NCBI RefSeq assembly: GCF_000934605.2
Contig: NZ_CP010897.2
Location: 2,108,001 to 2,172,000 of the forward strand
Source: Pandoraea vervacti
Lineage (GTDB): Bacteria > Pseudomonadota > Gammaproteobacteria > Burkholderiales > Burkholderiaceae
Length of the DNA: 64,000 nucleotides
Direction of reading: 5' to 3'
A program made the translations under genes and the position numbers. The notes below the pieces were generated by a model, which was not told where the DNA came from, ran no database searches, and saw nothing but the letters and a program-made list of their open reading frames with translations. Below, piece by piece: positions 1 through 8,010 of the stretch (the stretch's first letter is position 1; every line of letters begins with the position of its first letter).

Positions 1-1
1 C

Positions 2-1132
2 GCCGCGCGCGCCGTGCGCTACGAAGCGTTGGCGGCGAGCTGTCGGAGGCATGGTGTCGACTGGCTGCTGAGCGCACATCATGCAAACGATCAGGCGGAG
101 ACCGTGCTGTTGCAGATGCTGCGAGGTGCGGGGTTGCCGGGGGTGGCCGCGATGGCTATCGAAGGCGATTTGCCGTTGGCGGCGCGTGAGTCGAACCATG
201 TGCGTTTGCTGCGCCCGCTGCTCGACGTCTCGCGCGAAACGATGCGGGCTTACGCTACGGCGCGTTCGTTGACATGGGTGGAAGATCCCTCGAACGAGGA
301 CCGGCATTACCTGCGCAATGCGTTACGTCATGACGTGATGCCTGCGATTGCGTCGCACGTGCCCGCGTACCGCGAGACGCTGGCGCGGTTTGCGCGCCAT
401 GCGGCGCAGGCGCAGACGTTGCTCGATCAACTGGCGCAAGTAGACTTCGAGATGGCGCGTGTGGCGCGTGCGGCACGTGAGGTGGGTGCGGGCCATGAGG
501 AAGGGGACGACCGTTTGCAGCGCAGTCGCTTGCAAGGGTTGGACGCGCCACGTCTGGCGAACTTGCTGCGGTACTGGGCGGCAAGTCGGGGGTTGCCGAT
601 GCCGCCGGAGGCGCGGCTCGACGAGTGGGTGCGTCAGATTCGCGACGCGCACGCGCAGGCATCGCTGGAATTGCCGCATGGCGATGCCGTCTTGCGCGTG
701 TATCGAGACGAATTGCAGTGGACGGCGGTGTATGACGTTGCGCGCGCGGACGACGTGATTCCGGACGCGGTCCTGCATTGGGCGGGAGAGCGGGAGTGGC
801 GCTTGCCGCAGTGGAGGGGCAGCATCGTATTCACGCCGGTGCCTGAAGGCGAGCCGACGCAGGGGGACATCGGTGAGCACGTATTGCGAGCCGGGCCATT
901 GGTGGCGAAGGCGAGGGTGGGTGGTGAGCGATGGCGTGCGCGTGCGGATGGGCGTTCGCGGTCGCTGAAGCATTGGTATCAGAGTCGCGGGGTGGCGGCG
1001 TGGCTTCGGCATGTGCCGGTGGTGTGGCAGAAGGACATCATCGTGTTCGTCCCCAGACTGGGGGTGGATGGCGGCGTGCAGAGCGAAGAGGGGGGCACGC
1101 GTTGGACAATGGCGTGGCGCGACGAGGCGTGA
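2..1132 (+). CDS. tilS: tRNA(Ile)-lysidine synthase TilS, 5' end outside window
   Basis: TilS ligates lysine to C34 of tRNA-Ile(CAU) in the cytoplasm, converting the anticodon to read AUA. The reading frame is open to the left edge, so the N-terminal P-loop (SGGxDS in the family) lies outside the window. The visible part begins just before the conserved segment containing HHANDQAET and MLRGAGLPGVAAM, typical of the PP-loop ATPase core of TilS. It then runs through the substrate-binding middle domain and the C-terminal TilS domain (LKHWYQSRGVAAWLRHVPVV) to a TGA at 1130-1132. In Burkholderiales tilS normally sits directly before lysC; here two insertion sequences separate them. The gene itself appears intact to its stop. 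Family assignment is from motif recognition. Confidence 0.9.
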   Translation, partial: AARAVRYEALAASCRRHGVDWLLSAHHANDQAETVLLQMLRGAGLPGVAAMAIEGDLPLAARESNHVRLLRPLLDVSRETMRAYATARSLTWVEDPSNEDRHYLRNALRHDVMPAIASHVPAYRETLARFARHAAQAQTLLDQLAQVDFEMARVARAAREVGAGHEEGDDRLQRSRLQGLDAPRLANLLRYWAASRGLPMPPEARLDEWVRQIRDAHAQASLELPHGDAVLRVYRDELQWTAVYDVARADDVIPDAVLHWAGEREWRLPQWRGSIVFTPVPEGEPTQGDIGEHVLRAGPLVAKARVGGERWRARADGRSRSLKHWYQSRGVAAWLRHVPVVWQKDIIVFVPRLGVDGGVQSEEGGTRWTMAWRDEA

Positions 1133-1149
1133 GCACGGAAGGGGGGTGC

Positions 1150-2600
1150 CCCTATGTAGTTCGTCAAGCACTGGGGTCCGTTTTGGGTTGATAAAAAGTG
1201 CCGTCGCGTAGCATGGCAAAAAGGACGTCGCAGCGCCGGCGAGCCAGCGCGATAAGTGCCTGGTTGTGGCGCTTGCCCTGCTGGATTTTTCGACTGTAGT
1301 AAGCCCTTGAGATCGGGTCTCGCAAAGCCGCAAAGGCCGAGAGAAACAGGGCGCGTTTGAGTACCTTATTGCCACGTCGAGAGGGGTGTTCGCCGCGAAT
1401 CGAGGCGCCAGAGCGCCGGGTCACCGGCGCTAGGCCAGCATAGGCCGCCAGGTGGGCGGCCGAGGCAAAGGCCTTGTGCGCCACCTCGGTCAGGAGTCGC
1501 GCTGCGGTCCTGAGCCCGACTCCGGGCATGCTGCTCAGGACCGGCCAAAGAGGGTTGCTTTGCACCAGGCGCTCGACCTCGGCGGCGATCTCGTCGCGTT
1601 GCTTGCGTAGGGCGGCCAGTTGCTGGGCCAGACGCGGCATCACCAGCGTGGCGGCATGAGTACCCGGCACGACTACGGTTTGTTCGGTAAGCGCCTGCGC
1701 GATGTCGGCGGCCAAGCTCTTGCCAATGCGTGGTGCGAGCTTGATCAGGCGATTCGCCAGCGTTTTTTGGCCCGCGGCCGCCAGTGCTGCGGGTGAGGGG
1801 TAGCGCTCAAGCAGATCGAGCACGGCGGGATGATCCAGGCGAGGTCCGAGCACGCGCTCAAGCGCGGGATGAATCTGCGTGAGCAGGCCGCGAATGCGGT
1901 TGCTGGTTTGGTTGGCTTGGGCGGCCAGGTCGTCGTCGAAGCCACACAGCATAGTGAGCTCGGCGAGCGGCTCATCGGCCAGACGCAATGAGCGCAGCGT
2001 ATGCGGCATGGTGCGTGCGGCATCTGCGATGACGGCGGCGTCGCGCGCGTCGGTCTTGGCTTCGCCTGCGTGCAGGTCGGCGATGCGACGCATAGCCAGA
2101 CCTGGCAAGTAGGCGACTAGCGTACCGGCGTCGCGGGCTACGGCCAGCGGCAGTGCGCCGATGGTAGCCGGCTGATCGACGACGAACAGGAGCTGGCCGT
2201 GGGCTTTCAACTCATCGATGAGGGCGCGCAGTTGGGTCTCATCGTTAGGCAGGGCCTTGTTGTAGAGGCGACGGCCGTTGCGATCGAGAGCGACGGCATG
2301 GTGGTGGCCTTTGCCGACGTCGACGCCGATGAAGACATCGACGGCGTCATGAAGTGGAAAGTTATGCATTGCAGTTGGCACAAAAAGTGAATTGGCCTGC
2401 AAGAACCCTGGTGGCAAGTCTCGGCATCCACGTTACGGACGGCGTCGGAATATCCGTGCCAAACCCCTATCAGCGATCACCAGCCACCCACCAGACCCGG
2501 TGACAACACCCCCCGGATCATGGTTACGACTGGGGGCGGGAATCATGCCGGGCCTGGCTGGCCAAAACCTCGATTATCGAGGTGCGAACATAGTAACGGG
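1150..2600. mobile_element. IS110-family insertion sequence (ends not defined)
   Basis: The element consists of one transposase gene on the minus strand and a longer untranslated stretch on its 5' side, the usual layout of the IS110 subgroup. It fills much of the gap between tilS and lysC. IS110 elements typically lack terminal inverted repeats and clear target duplications, and I could not fix either end. Only about 30 bases separate the transposase stop from the tilS stop, so the 3' end must be close to 1133-1163. The other end lies somewhere between 2370 and the ISL3 target duplication at 2605. Coordinates given are approximate. Confidence 0.55.
1164..2369 (-). CDS. IS110-family transposase (DEDD recombinase)
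   Basis: This is a recombinase of the IS110 family, about 401 residues if translation begins at the ATG at 2369 (MHNFPLHDAV). An upstream in-frame extension exists but looks non-coding. The N-terminal half starts with the RuvC-like DEDD motif VGVDVGKGHHHAVALD. The C-terminal Tnp20 domain carries SSMPGVGLRTAARLLTEV and AAYAGLAPVTRRSGAS, which holds the serine-containing half of the active site in this family. Members move by an excised circular intermediate and, in characterised cases, use a bridge RNA made from the non-coding end. The gene appears full length with no frameshift, so the element may be active. Confidence 0.88.
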   Translation of the reverse strand: MHNFPLHDAVDVFIGVDVGKGHHHAVALDRNGRRLYNKALPNDETQLRALIDELKAHGQLLFVVDQPATIGALPLAVARDAGTLVAYLPGLAMRRIADLHAGEAKTDARDAAVIADAARTMPHTLRSLRLADEPLAELTMLCGFDDDLAAQANQTSNRIRGLLTQIHPALERVLGPRLDHPAVLDLLERYPSPAALAAAGQKTLANRLIKLAPRIGKSLAADIAQALTEQTVVVPGTHAATLVMPRLAQQLAALRKQRDEIAAEVERLVQSNPLWPVLSSMPGVGLRTAARLLTEVAHKAFASAAHLAAYAGLAPVTRRSGASIRGEHPSRRGNKVLKRALFLSAFAALRDPISRAYYSRKIQQGKRHNQALIALARRRCDVLFAMLRDGTFYQPKTDPSA

Positions 2601-2604
2601 GGGC
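2370..2604 (-). other. IS110 5' non-coding end; candidate bridge-RNA region
   Basis: About 235 bases upstream of the transposase start carry no convincing gene. In the IS110 subgroup this end encodes a structured bridge RNA that pairs with target and donor DNA. A perfect 7-bp hairpin (CCTCGAT-T-ATCGAGG, 2570-2584) lies within it. I cannot show from sequence alone that an RNA is made, or where the element ends. Confidence 0.35.
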
Positions 2605-2612
2605 GGAAAAAA

Positions 2613-3915
2613 GGTTCATCGTGGATTGCCGGGGAAAGCTGCGCGGATTTTGAGGAAGAAATATTCCTCGTCACGGTAGCCGTATGCCCGGCGCTTGATG
2701 ACCTTGATGGTGTTGTTGATGCCTTCAACGACGCTGGTGTTAAGTGGGTGTCGGCAGCGGGCCAGGATGCCGTGCCAATAGCCTTGCAGGCGCTGCGCAA
2801 ATAGTTTCAGCGCAGCGATACCGCTGTCGTTGGCTTGAGTAATCCACTGCTCCCATGCCTTTTGCGCCCAAGCTGGCTTTCGGTAGAACCACAGTCGCTT
2901 GAGTTCGTCTCGTAGCAAATAGACGCACAACAGAGGCTGGTTGGCTTGCAGCAGCTCACTCAGGTGCACGGACTGTTCCGGCCGTAGATTCTTTTGATTG
3001 CGTAAGAGCAGCCAGCGGCTTGATTTGAGGACTTTGCGTGCTGGCCGGTCATCTCGGAGTCGGTTGGCCTGATCGACTCGGACCCGGTCGATCACTTCGC
3101 GTCCGTATTTGGCAACGACATGGAACAAGTCGTAGACGATTTCGGCTTGCGGGCAGTTCGCCTTGATTTCCAACTCGTAGGCCGTTGTCATATCGATGGC
3201 AACAGCCTCGATATGCTCTGCAACGCCCTCGGGAAGCTGGTCAAAGAAGGCTCGGGCAGTTTCACGCGAACGGCCATTCCCAATCCATAGCACCTGCCGA
3301 CTGAGCGGCTCGACCACCACCGTGGCGTAACGGTGGCCCTTGTGCAGAGCGAATTCGTCCATCGCCAAATATCGAACCTGTGTCCAATCCGGCTCGGCGA
3401 TGCTTGCTCGCAAACTCGCTTTGTCGATCGCTTTAACGGTATGCCAATCCAAACCGTAGAACGCTGCAACGGCCTGGACATTGGTCGACTTGAGCAGAAT
3501 TTCACAGGCCTTGGCAAAGCGCGCTGTGACCCGTTGGTAGCGCCCGAGCCAGTCCAATTTCTCCAGCCTCGGGCCACCACAGTGCTCGCACCAAAGCCGA
3601 CGACGCGGCACATGCAGCACCACTCGATATTCAAACAAGGGAAGATCCCGAACCCGGCGCACCGTCGTCTCGTGGATCTGCGAGCAACGCTTGCCGCATT
3701 GCTCGCACAGCATCACTCGGCTTAATGGCTTCAGATACAACGACAGTGTCCGACTGTCCTGCGAAGGCCACTCCACTCGCTCAACTCGGTATCCCGTCCA
3801 GCAACCGAGGGCTTCCAGCGCTTTTCGATCTAGCAATTGCTCCTCCGAACACCGTCTCTATTGGCGTCAGATTATCAATTGCCTTGAAAACCTCCACGGT
3901 TTTCCACGATGAACC
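2613..3915. mobile_element. ISL3-family insertion sequence, complete, 1303 bp
   Basis: Both ends are visible. The left end begins GGTTCATCGTGGA and the right end finishes with its exact reverse complement TCCACGATGAACC; similarity continues a few bases inwards. The element is flanked by an exact 8-bp direct repeat GGAAAAAA at 2605-2612 and 3916-3923, the duplication length typical of ISL3. It contains one intact transposase gene whose stop codon lies inside the left terminal repeat. Removing the element and one repeat copy restores a continuous GGAAAAAAGCGGAAGG stretch. Confidence 0.93.
2616..3836 (-). CDS. ISL3-family transposase
   Basis: This 406-residue protein has the ISL3 layout. An N-terminal zinc-finger region has paired cysteines (CEQCGKRC and CEHCGG, roughly residues 44-90). 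A helix-turn-helix segment follows (NVQAVAAFYGLDWHTVKAID). The DDE catalytic domain includes AMDEFALHKGHRYATVV, IDMTTAYELEI and the C-terminal SVVEGINNTIKVIKRRAYGY with its glutamate. It catalyses cut-and-paste transposition of its own element. Its TGA stop (2616-2618) overlaps the terminal inverted repeat. No internal stop or frameshift is seen, so the transposase is probably functional. Confidence 0.93.
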   Translation of the reverse strand: MLDRKALEALGCWTGYRVERVEWPSQDSRTLSLYLKPLSRVMLCEQCGKRCSQIHETTVRRVRDLPLFEYRVVLHVPRRRLWCEHCGGPRLEKLDWLGRYQRVTARFAKACEILLKSTNVQAVAAFYGLDWHTVKAIDKASLRASIAEPDWTQVRYLAMDEFALHKGHRYATVVVEPLSRQVLWIGNGRSRETARAFFDQLPEGVAEHIEAVAIDMTTAYELEIKANCPQAEIVYDLFHVVAKYGREVIDRVRVDQANRLRDDRPARKVLKSSRWLLLRNQKNLRPEQSVHLSELLQANQPLLCVYLLRDELKRLWFYRKPAWAQKAWEQWITQANDSGIAALKLFAQRLQGYWHGILARCRHPLNTSVVEGINNTIKVIKRRAYGYRDEEYFFLKIRAAFPGNPR

Positions 3916-3923
3916 GGAAAAAA

Positions 3924-4461
3924 GCGGAAGGAAGTGGAAGGAAGCGGAAGGAAGCGGAAGAAAGCGGCGCCGCGAGGTGCAATGACGTGTGGCGTGGGCA
4001 CGGGGGTGTAGCGGAGGGGATCGGATGTTTGAGTGGCGGGGATTGGTGGCGCTCGGACGTAGCGACTTTCGGTGGAGCCTAGTCGAGTGCTGCCAATCCC
4101 CGCTGCCCGGATGCTTGTCAAGGGCGGTGGGGGGAGTGGGATGGCGATGGGTGTTAGGAGAGGGCAGGGAATTTGATCTCTGGCGTGCTGGATTGCCGGA
4201 GCACTGGAGCGGCAGAGTGCCGGAGCGCAGGCATAGCTCGGCTGCGGTGTGAAAGTAGGAAACCTCTGCAAATCGCAGCACAATCTGCCGTCAGATGCGG
4301 TGTACAGAAGCCAAGACAGTGCAATCTGCGTCAAACCGACGCCAACGCGATACATTCGTGCGATAATCAAAAGTTCCGCGAATCGAAACGTCTCCGATGC
4401 CAAATGAAGGGCATCCGCGCAGGATTCATAAACGGTTTTAAATCAATGTGTTAGCAATGTT
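3924..4461. other. Gene-free interval between ISL3 and lysC
   Basis: This 538-base stretch carries no credible gene. It opens with a short purine-rich imperfect repeat of GGAAGCGGAA/GGAAGTGGAA units (about 3924-3964), directly beside the ISL3 target site. The 3' part, from about 4250, is less GC-rich and probably contains the lysC promoter; a GATAAT hexamer at 4362-4367 is a possible -10 box, with no good -35. No lysine riboswitch-like structure was recognised. Confidence 0.5.
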
Positions 4462-5712
4462 ATGGCTCTGATCGTACACAAATACGGCGGCACGTCGATG
4501 GGCTCGGTGGAGCGCATCAAGAATGTCGCCAAGCGCGTGGCCAAGTGGCATAAAGCCGGTCACAAGATGGTGGTGGTGCCGTCGGCAATGTCCGGCGAAA
4601 CCAATCGTCTGCTGGGCCTGGCCAAAGAGATTTCGCCGAACCCGGATCCGCGCGAACTCGACGCGATTGCCGCCACCGGTGAGCAAGTGAGCGTCGGCCT
4701 GCTGGCGATGGCGCTCAAAGAGGCGGGTGTCGACGCCGTGAGCTACGCCGGCTGGCAAGTACCGATCAAGACCGACAGCGCTTTCACCAAGGCCCGCATT
4801 TCGGAAATCGACGACAAGCGCGTCATGGCCGATCTCGATGCTGGCCGCGTGGTCGTCATCACCGGATTTCAGGGCATCGATCCGAACGGCAACGTGACCA
4901 CGCTCGGTCGCGGCGGCTCGGACACGTCGGCGGTGGCGGTGGCAGCTGCGCTGAAGGCCGACGAGTGCCTGATCTATACCGACGTCGATGGCGTGTACAC
5001 GACTGACCCGCGTGTGGTCGACGAAGCCCGCCGCCTCGACAAGGTCACCTTCGAAGAGATGCTGGAAATGGCCAGCCTCGGCTCCAAGGTGTTGCAGATC
5101 CGTTCGGTGGAATTCGCCGGCAAGTACCAGGTCAAGACTCGCGTGCTGTCGAGCCTGACCGACCCGATGATCGCGCTCGACGAAGAAGCGCGCTCGGGCA
5201 CGCTGATTACTTTTGAGGAAGACGAACAAATGGAAAAGGCCATCATCTCGGGTATCGCGTTCCAGCGTGACGAGGCCAAGATCACCGTGCGCGGCGTGCC
5301 GGATCGTCCGGGCATCGCTTACCAGATCCTCGGCCCGATTGCCGACGCGAACATCGACGTCGACATGATCATCCAGAACCTGAGCGTCGATGGGAAGACC
5401 GACTTCACGTTCACCGTGCCGCGTGGCGACTATCAGCGTGCCATGGCGCTGCTGCAAAACGACGTGCAGGGCCATATCGGCGCTGCCGAAGTGCTCGGCG
5501 ATCCGAAGGTTTCGAAGGTGTCGATCGTTGGCGTGGGCATGCGCTCGCACGTCGGTATCGCCAGCAAGGCGTTCCGTACGCTGTCGGAAGAGGGCATCAA
5601 CATTCAGTTGATCTCCACGTCCGAAATCAAGATCTCCGTGCTGATCGACGAGAAGTACATGGAGCTCGCCGTGCGCGCGCTGCACAAGGCATTCGAACTG
5701 GATCAGGCGTAA
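4462..5712 (+). CDS. lysC: Aspartate kinase
   Basis: Aspartokinase phosphorylates L-aspartate with ATP, the first step to lysine, threonine, methionine and diaminopimelate. The 416-residue protein starts with the family signature KYGGTSMGSVERI. It carries the amino-acid kinase core (VVVPSAMSGETNRLL; GRGGSDTSAVAVAAALKA) and two C-terminal ACT domains (for example ITVRGVPDRPGIAYQIL and VSIVGVGMRSHVGIASKAF), which bind feedback effectors. Length and architecture match the monofunctional class of about 400-420 residues. It is followed by tRNA-Ser, a common Burkholderiales order. Two insertion sequences upstream have separated it from tilS, so any read-through expression from tilS is probably lost. 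Confidence 0.96.
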   Translation: MALIVHKYGGTSMGSVERIKNVAKRVAKWHKAGHKMVVVPSAMSGETNRLLGLAKEISPNPDPRELDAIAATGEQVSVGLLAMALKEAGVDAVSYAGWQVPIKTDSAFTKARISEIDDKRVMADLDAGRVVVITGFQGIDPNGNVTTLGRGGSDTSAVAVAAALKADECLIYTDVDGVYTTDPRVVDEARRLDKVTFEEMLEMASLGSKVLQIRSVEFAGKYQVKTRVLSSLTDPMIALDEEARSGTLITFEEDEQMEKAIISGIAFQRDEAKITVRGVPDRPGIAYQILGPIADANIDVDMIIQNLSVDGKTDFTFTVPRGDYQRAMALLQNDVQGHIGAAEVLGDPKVSKVSIVGVGMRSHVGIASKAFRTLSEEGINIQLISTSEIKISVLIDEKYMELAVRALHKAFELDQA

Positions 5713-5884
5713 GCCATCGCGGCGTTCGAACGTCGCCAGTGTGGTTGGGCGACGAGCCGCATGCGAGCTTCATGCATGCGGCGCGCAGCGGAAAATTCGT
5801 GCAGTGATGCGGGAAATTTCCTCTGAACGTGTCGAAGGCATGACACGTACGCAAAAAAAAGTTGGATTTCGATGCGGATAATGT

Positions 5885-5913
5885 TTGACGGCATCGAGAA
5901 CAGTAGGTAGTAT
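5885..5913 (+). promoter_or_regulatory. Sigma-70 promoter of tRNA-Ser
   Basis: TTGACG (5885-5890), a 17-base spacer and TAGTAT (5908-5913) form a good -35/-10 pair. Transcription would start near 5920, about 37 bases before the mature tRNA 5' end. The local sequence is AT-richer than its surroundings. Confidence 0.7.
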
Positions 5914-5956
5914 CACGGCTTCGTTGCATCACCTCCCTGGTGCGACGACAAGTTTG

Positions 5957-6050
5957 GGAGACGTGGCCGAGAGGTCGAAGGCACTCCCCTGCTAAGGGAG
6001 CATCTGGGCCAAAACCTGGATCGAGGGTTCGAATCCCTCCGTCTCCGCCA
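5957..6050 (+). tRNA. tRNA-Ser (anticodon GCT)
   Basis: The acceptor arm GGAGACG pairs with CGTCTCC, followed by discriminator G and an encoded CCA. The D-arm region is TGGCCGAGAGGTCGAAGGCA. The anticodon loop CTGCTAA contains GCT, reading AGC/AGU serine codons. A long variable arm, expected for a class II tRNA, precedes the T arm GAGGGTTCGAATCCCTC. Confidence 0.97.
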
Positions 6051-6063
6051 AAAGCGGTGACAA

Positions 6064-6103
6064 AGCCCCGCGAGTTCGAGGACTCGCGGGGCTTTTCTTT
6101 TTT
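6064..6103 (+). terminator. Rho-independent terminator after tRNA-Ser
   Basis: AGCCCCGCGAGT pairs perfectly with ACTCGCGGGGCT around a six-base loop, followed by a T-rich tract interrupted by one C. It lies 13 bases after the tRNA. Confidence 0.93.
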
Positions 6104-6207
6104 AGCTATCTCAGGCGGTCTTTTGCCGCATTCGTTTCCAGCCGCAGCAGGATGCGGTAAAGTAGCACCCCCGTCATCTTTCCGTCGAACTTCGAGCGAG
6201 GACAACC

Positions 6208-6549
6208 ATGTCGACCATCACTACCGATTCCGGCCTGCAATACGACGACCTGCAAGTGGGCGATGGCGCCGAAGCCAAGGCCGGTCAGACCGTCACTGTG
6301 CACTACACCGGCTGGCTCACCGACGGCACGAAGTTCGATTCCAGCAAGGACCGCAACGACCCGTTCGCCTTCGTGCTCGGCGGCGGCATGGTCATTCGTG
6401 GCTGGGACGAAGGCGTCCAGGGCATGAAGGTCGGCGGTAAGCGCAAGCTCATTATTCCGGCCGAACTTGGCTACGGTGCACGCGGTGCAGGCGGCGTGAT
6501 TCCGCCGAACGCCACCCTGGTCTTCGAGGTCGATCTGTTGGAAGTCTGA
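6208..6549 (+). CDS. FKBP-type peptidyl-prolyl cis-trans isomerase
   Basis: This small (113-residue) single-domain FKBP accelerates proline isomerisation during folding. Diagnostic segments are VTVHYTGWLTDGTKFDSS, FVLGGGMVIRGWDEGVQGM and LIIPAELGYGARGAGGVIPP, covering the aromatic pocket and the 80s loop. No signal peptide is present, so it should be cytoplasmic. It appears to be transcribed alone, between two rho-independent terminators. The ATG at 6208 follows AGCGAGGACAACC, a weak Shine-Dalgarno sequence. Length fits the short cytoplasmic FKBPs of Burkholderiales rather than exported FkpA. Confidence 0.94.
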   Translation: MSTITTDSGLQYDDLQVGDGAEAKAGQTVTVHYTGWLTDGTKFDSSKDRNDPFAFVLGGGMVIRGWDEGVQGMKVGGKRKLIIPAELGYGARGAGGVIPPNATLVFEVDLLEV

Positions 6550-6586
6550 AGCATCGAACGCCGCACATCGCGGCACGAAGCGACAG

Positions 6587-6627
6587 ACACCCCCGGTGCC
6601 TCGCAGGCACCGGGGGTGTTGTTTTTT
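6587..6627 (+). terminator. Rho-independent terminator after the FKBP gene
   Basis: ACACCCCCGGTGCC (6587-6600) pairs with GGCACCGGGGGTGT (6606-6619) around the loop TCGCA and is followed by TGTTTTTT. It sits 37 bases after the FKBP stop and ends before the chosen start of the next gene. Confidence 0.93.
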
Positions 6628-6676
6628 ATGTGTGCCGATGTCACGAGCCTTGGCGACACAAAGGAGTTCTTACGAG

Positions 6677-7924
6677 GTGTCTCACTCAGCATCCCCCGTT
6701 TCACGATTCTGGTTTCCCTTCTCGCTGGTGCTCTTCGAGTTCGCGGTCTACATCTCGAACGACATGATCATGCCCGGCATGCCGCTCGTCACACGCGAGT
6801 TCGGCGCCACCGCCGAAGCGACCACGCTCGCGCTCACCGCCGCCATGCTCGGCAATGCCAGCCTGCAATGGCTGCTGGGCCCGCTCGCCGACCGGTTCGG
6901 CCGCCGTCGCGTGCTGCTCTCGGGGCTTGCGATGTTCATCGTTGCGTGCCTGGCCGTGCACTACGTGCAAACGATGCCGCAGTTCATCCTCTTGCGCTTT
7001 CTGCAGGGCATGGGCTGCTGCTTCGTGCTCACCGTCGGTTATCCCACCGTGCATGAAGCTTTCGAAGAGAAGACGGCGGTACGCGTAATGGCGCTCATGG
7101 CGAACGTCTCGCTGCTCTCGCCGTTGTTCGGGCCGCTCGCCGGCGCTGCCGTGGTGTCGTTCTGGCCGTGGCGCAGCATCTTCTGGCTCATTGCCATCGT
7201 GGCCGTGGTGTCGTTCATCGGCCTGTATCGGACGATGCCGGAACTCTCGCGCCATGATCGCAATGCGCTGAACGCCACGCAATTGTGGCAGGGCTACAAA
7301 CTCCCGCTCTCGAGCGCGCGCTTCTGGCGAGGCGCCGTACTCACGGGGTTGGCCGTCACGCCGCTGCTCACGTGGATTGCGCTTGGCCCGGTGTTTCTGA
7401 TCGAGCGTGCCGGTCTGTCGCAGATGCAGTACGCCATGCTGCAAGTGCCGGTCTTCGCGGCGTTGATTCTCGGGAACGTGGTGCTCGCGCGCCAGGTCGG
7501 GCGCTGGTCGAATGGTCGCTTGCTGGCCACAGGGGTGGCCGCCATGTTGATCGGCGCGGCCGTCTCGCTCGTCGGCACGGCCATTCTGGCGCCCGGCTAT
7601 CCGGCGTTGCTGATCGGTACGACGCTGCACGCCTTCGGCATGGGCCTGAGCTACGGCGTGGTCTATCGCCAGTCGCTGTTTGCCGTCGACAGCCCCAACC
7701 GCGCGACAGTCGCGGGCATGCTCAGCATGATCACCATCGTCGTGGCCGTGGCGGTGATCGAAGCCATGAAGTTCGCGTATCTGCACTTCGGCGATGCGGC
7801 ACTTGGTATCGGCGCCATGCTCGCGGCAGCGCTCGTGGCCGTGCTCGCTGCGAACTTCGTGCCGCCGCCGCAGGACGTGCTCGCACAATCCGGTCGCCGC
7901 ACATCGGCCGCTCCGCGCGAATGA
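6677..7924 (+). CDS. mdfA: MdfA-family multidrug MFS exporter
   Basis: This is a 12-helix major facilitator protein of the inner membrane, likely a drug/H+ antiporter. I recognise MdfA features: LFEFAVYISNDMIMPGM in helix 1, where E. coli MdfA has its membrane glutamate and aspartate; LLGPLADRFGRRRVLLSG, the MFS motif A; and LLRFLQGMGCCFVLTVGY. The GTG at 6677 is preferred as start because AAGGAG lies ten bases upstream and it gives 415 residues, close to the MdfA length. An upstream ATG would place the start inside or beside the preceding terminator. The gene is monocistronic, bounded by hairpin terminators. The substrate range cannot be told from sequence. Confidence 0.87.
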   Translation: MSHSASPVSRFWFPFSLVLFEFAVYISNDMIMPGMPLVTREFGATAEATTLALTAAMLGNASLQWLLGPLADRFGRRRVLLSGLAMFIVACLAVHYVQTMPQFILLRFLQGMGCCFVLTVGYPTVHEAFEEKTAVRVMALMANVSLLSPLFGPLAGAAVVSFWPWRSIFWLIAIVAVVSFIGLYRTMPELSRHDRNALNATQLWQGYKLPLSSARFWRGAVLTGLAVTPLLTWIALGPVFLIERAGLSQMQYAMLQVPVFAALILGNVVLARQVGRWSNGRLLATGVAAMLIGAAVSLVGTAILAPGYPALLIGTTLHAFGMGLSYGVVYRQSLFAVDSPNRATVAGMLSMITIVVAVAVIEAMKFAYLHFGDAALGIGAMLAAALVAVLAANFVPPPQDVLAQSGRRTSAAPRE

Positions 7925-7963
7925 CGTGACCTGTCGGTTGGCCGGCATGGCCTGACATGAAAG

Positions 7964-7996
7964 AACGCCAGCGAACGTCATTCGCTGGCGTTTTTT
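7964..7996 (+). terminator. Terminator between mdfA and the convergent lpxO-like gene
   Basis: AACGCCAGCGAA pairs perfectly with TTCGCTGGCGTT around CGTCA, followed by TTTT. The A-rich left flank means it could also serve the minus-strand gene that converges on it. Confidence 0.9.
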
Positions 7997-8010
7997 CATG
8001 CGCGACGCAT

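Noticed and set aside
3924..3964. GGAAGCGGAA repeats as an iteron-type origin
   Set aside because: Short imperfect purine repeats with no adjacent replication gene or DnaA boxes; more likely simple-sequence DNA beside the ISL3 target.
4438..5685. Long antisense reading frame over lysC
   Set aside because: Its histidine/arginine/aspartate-rich product mirrors the codon bias of lysC in the opposite strand. No ribosome site or family resemblance; typical GC-rich shadow. The same reasoning removed similar frames over mdfA, dnaX, ispG and hisS.
6596..6676. N-terminal extension of the MdfA-like protein from the first open codon
   Set aside because: It would overlap the FKBP terminator hairpin; the GTG at 6677 has AAGGAG upstream and gives the family length.
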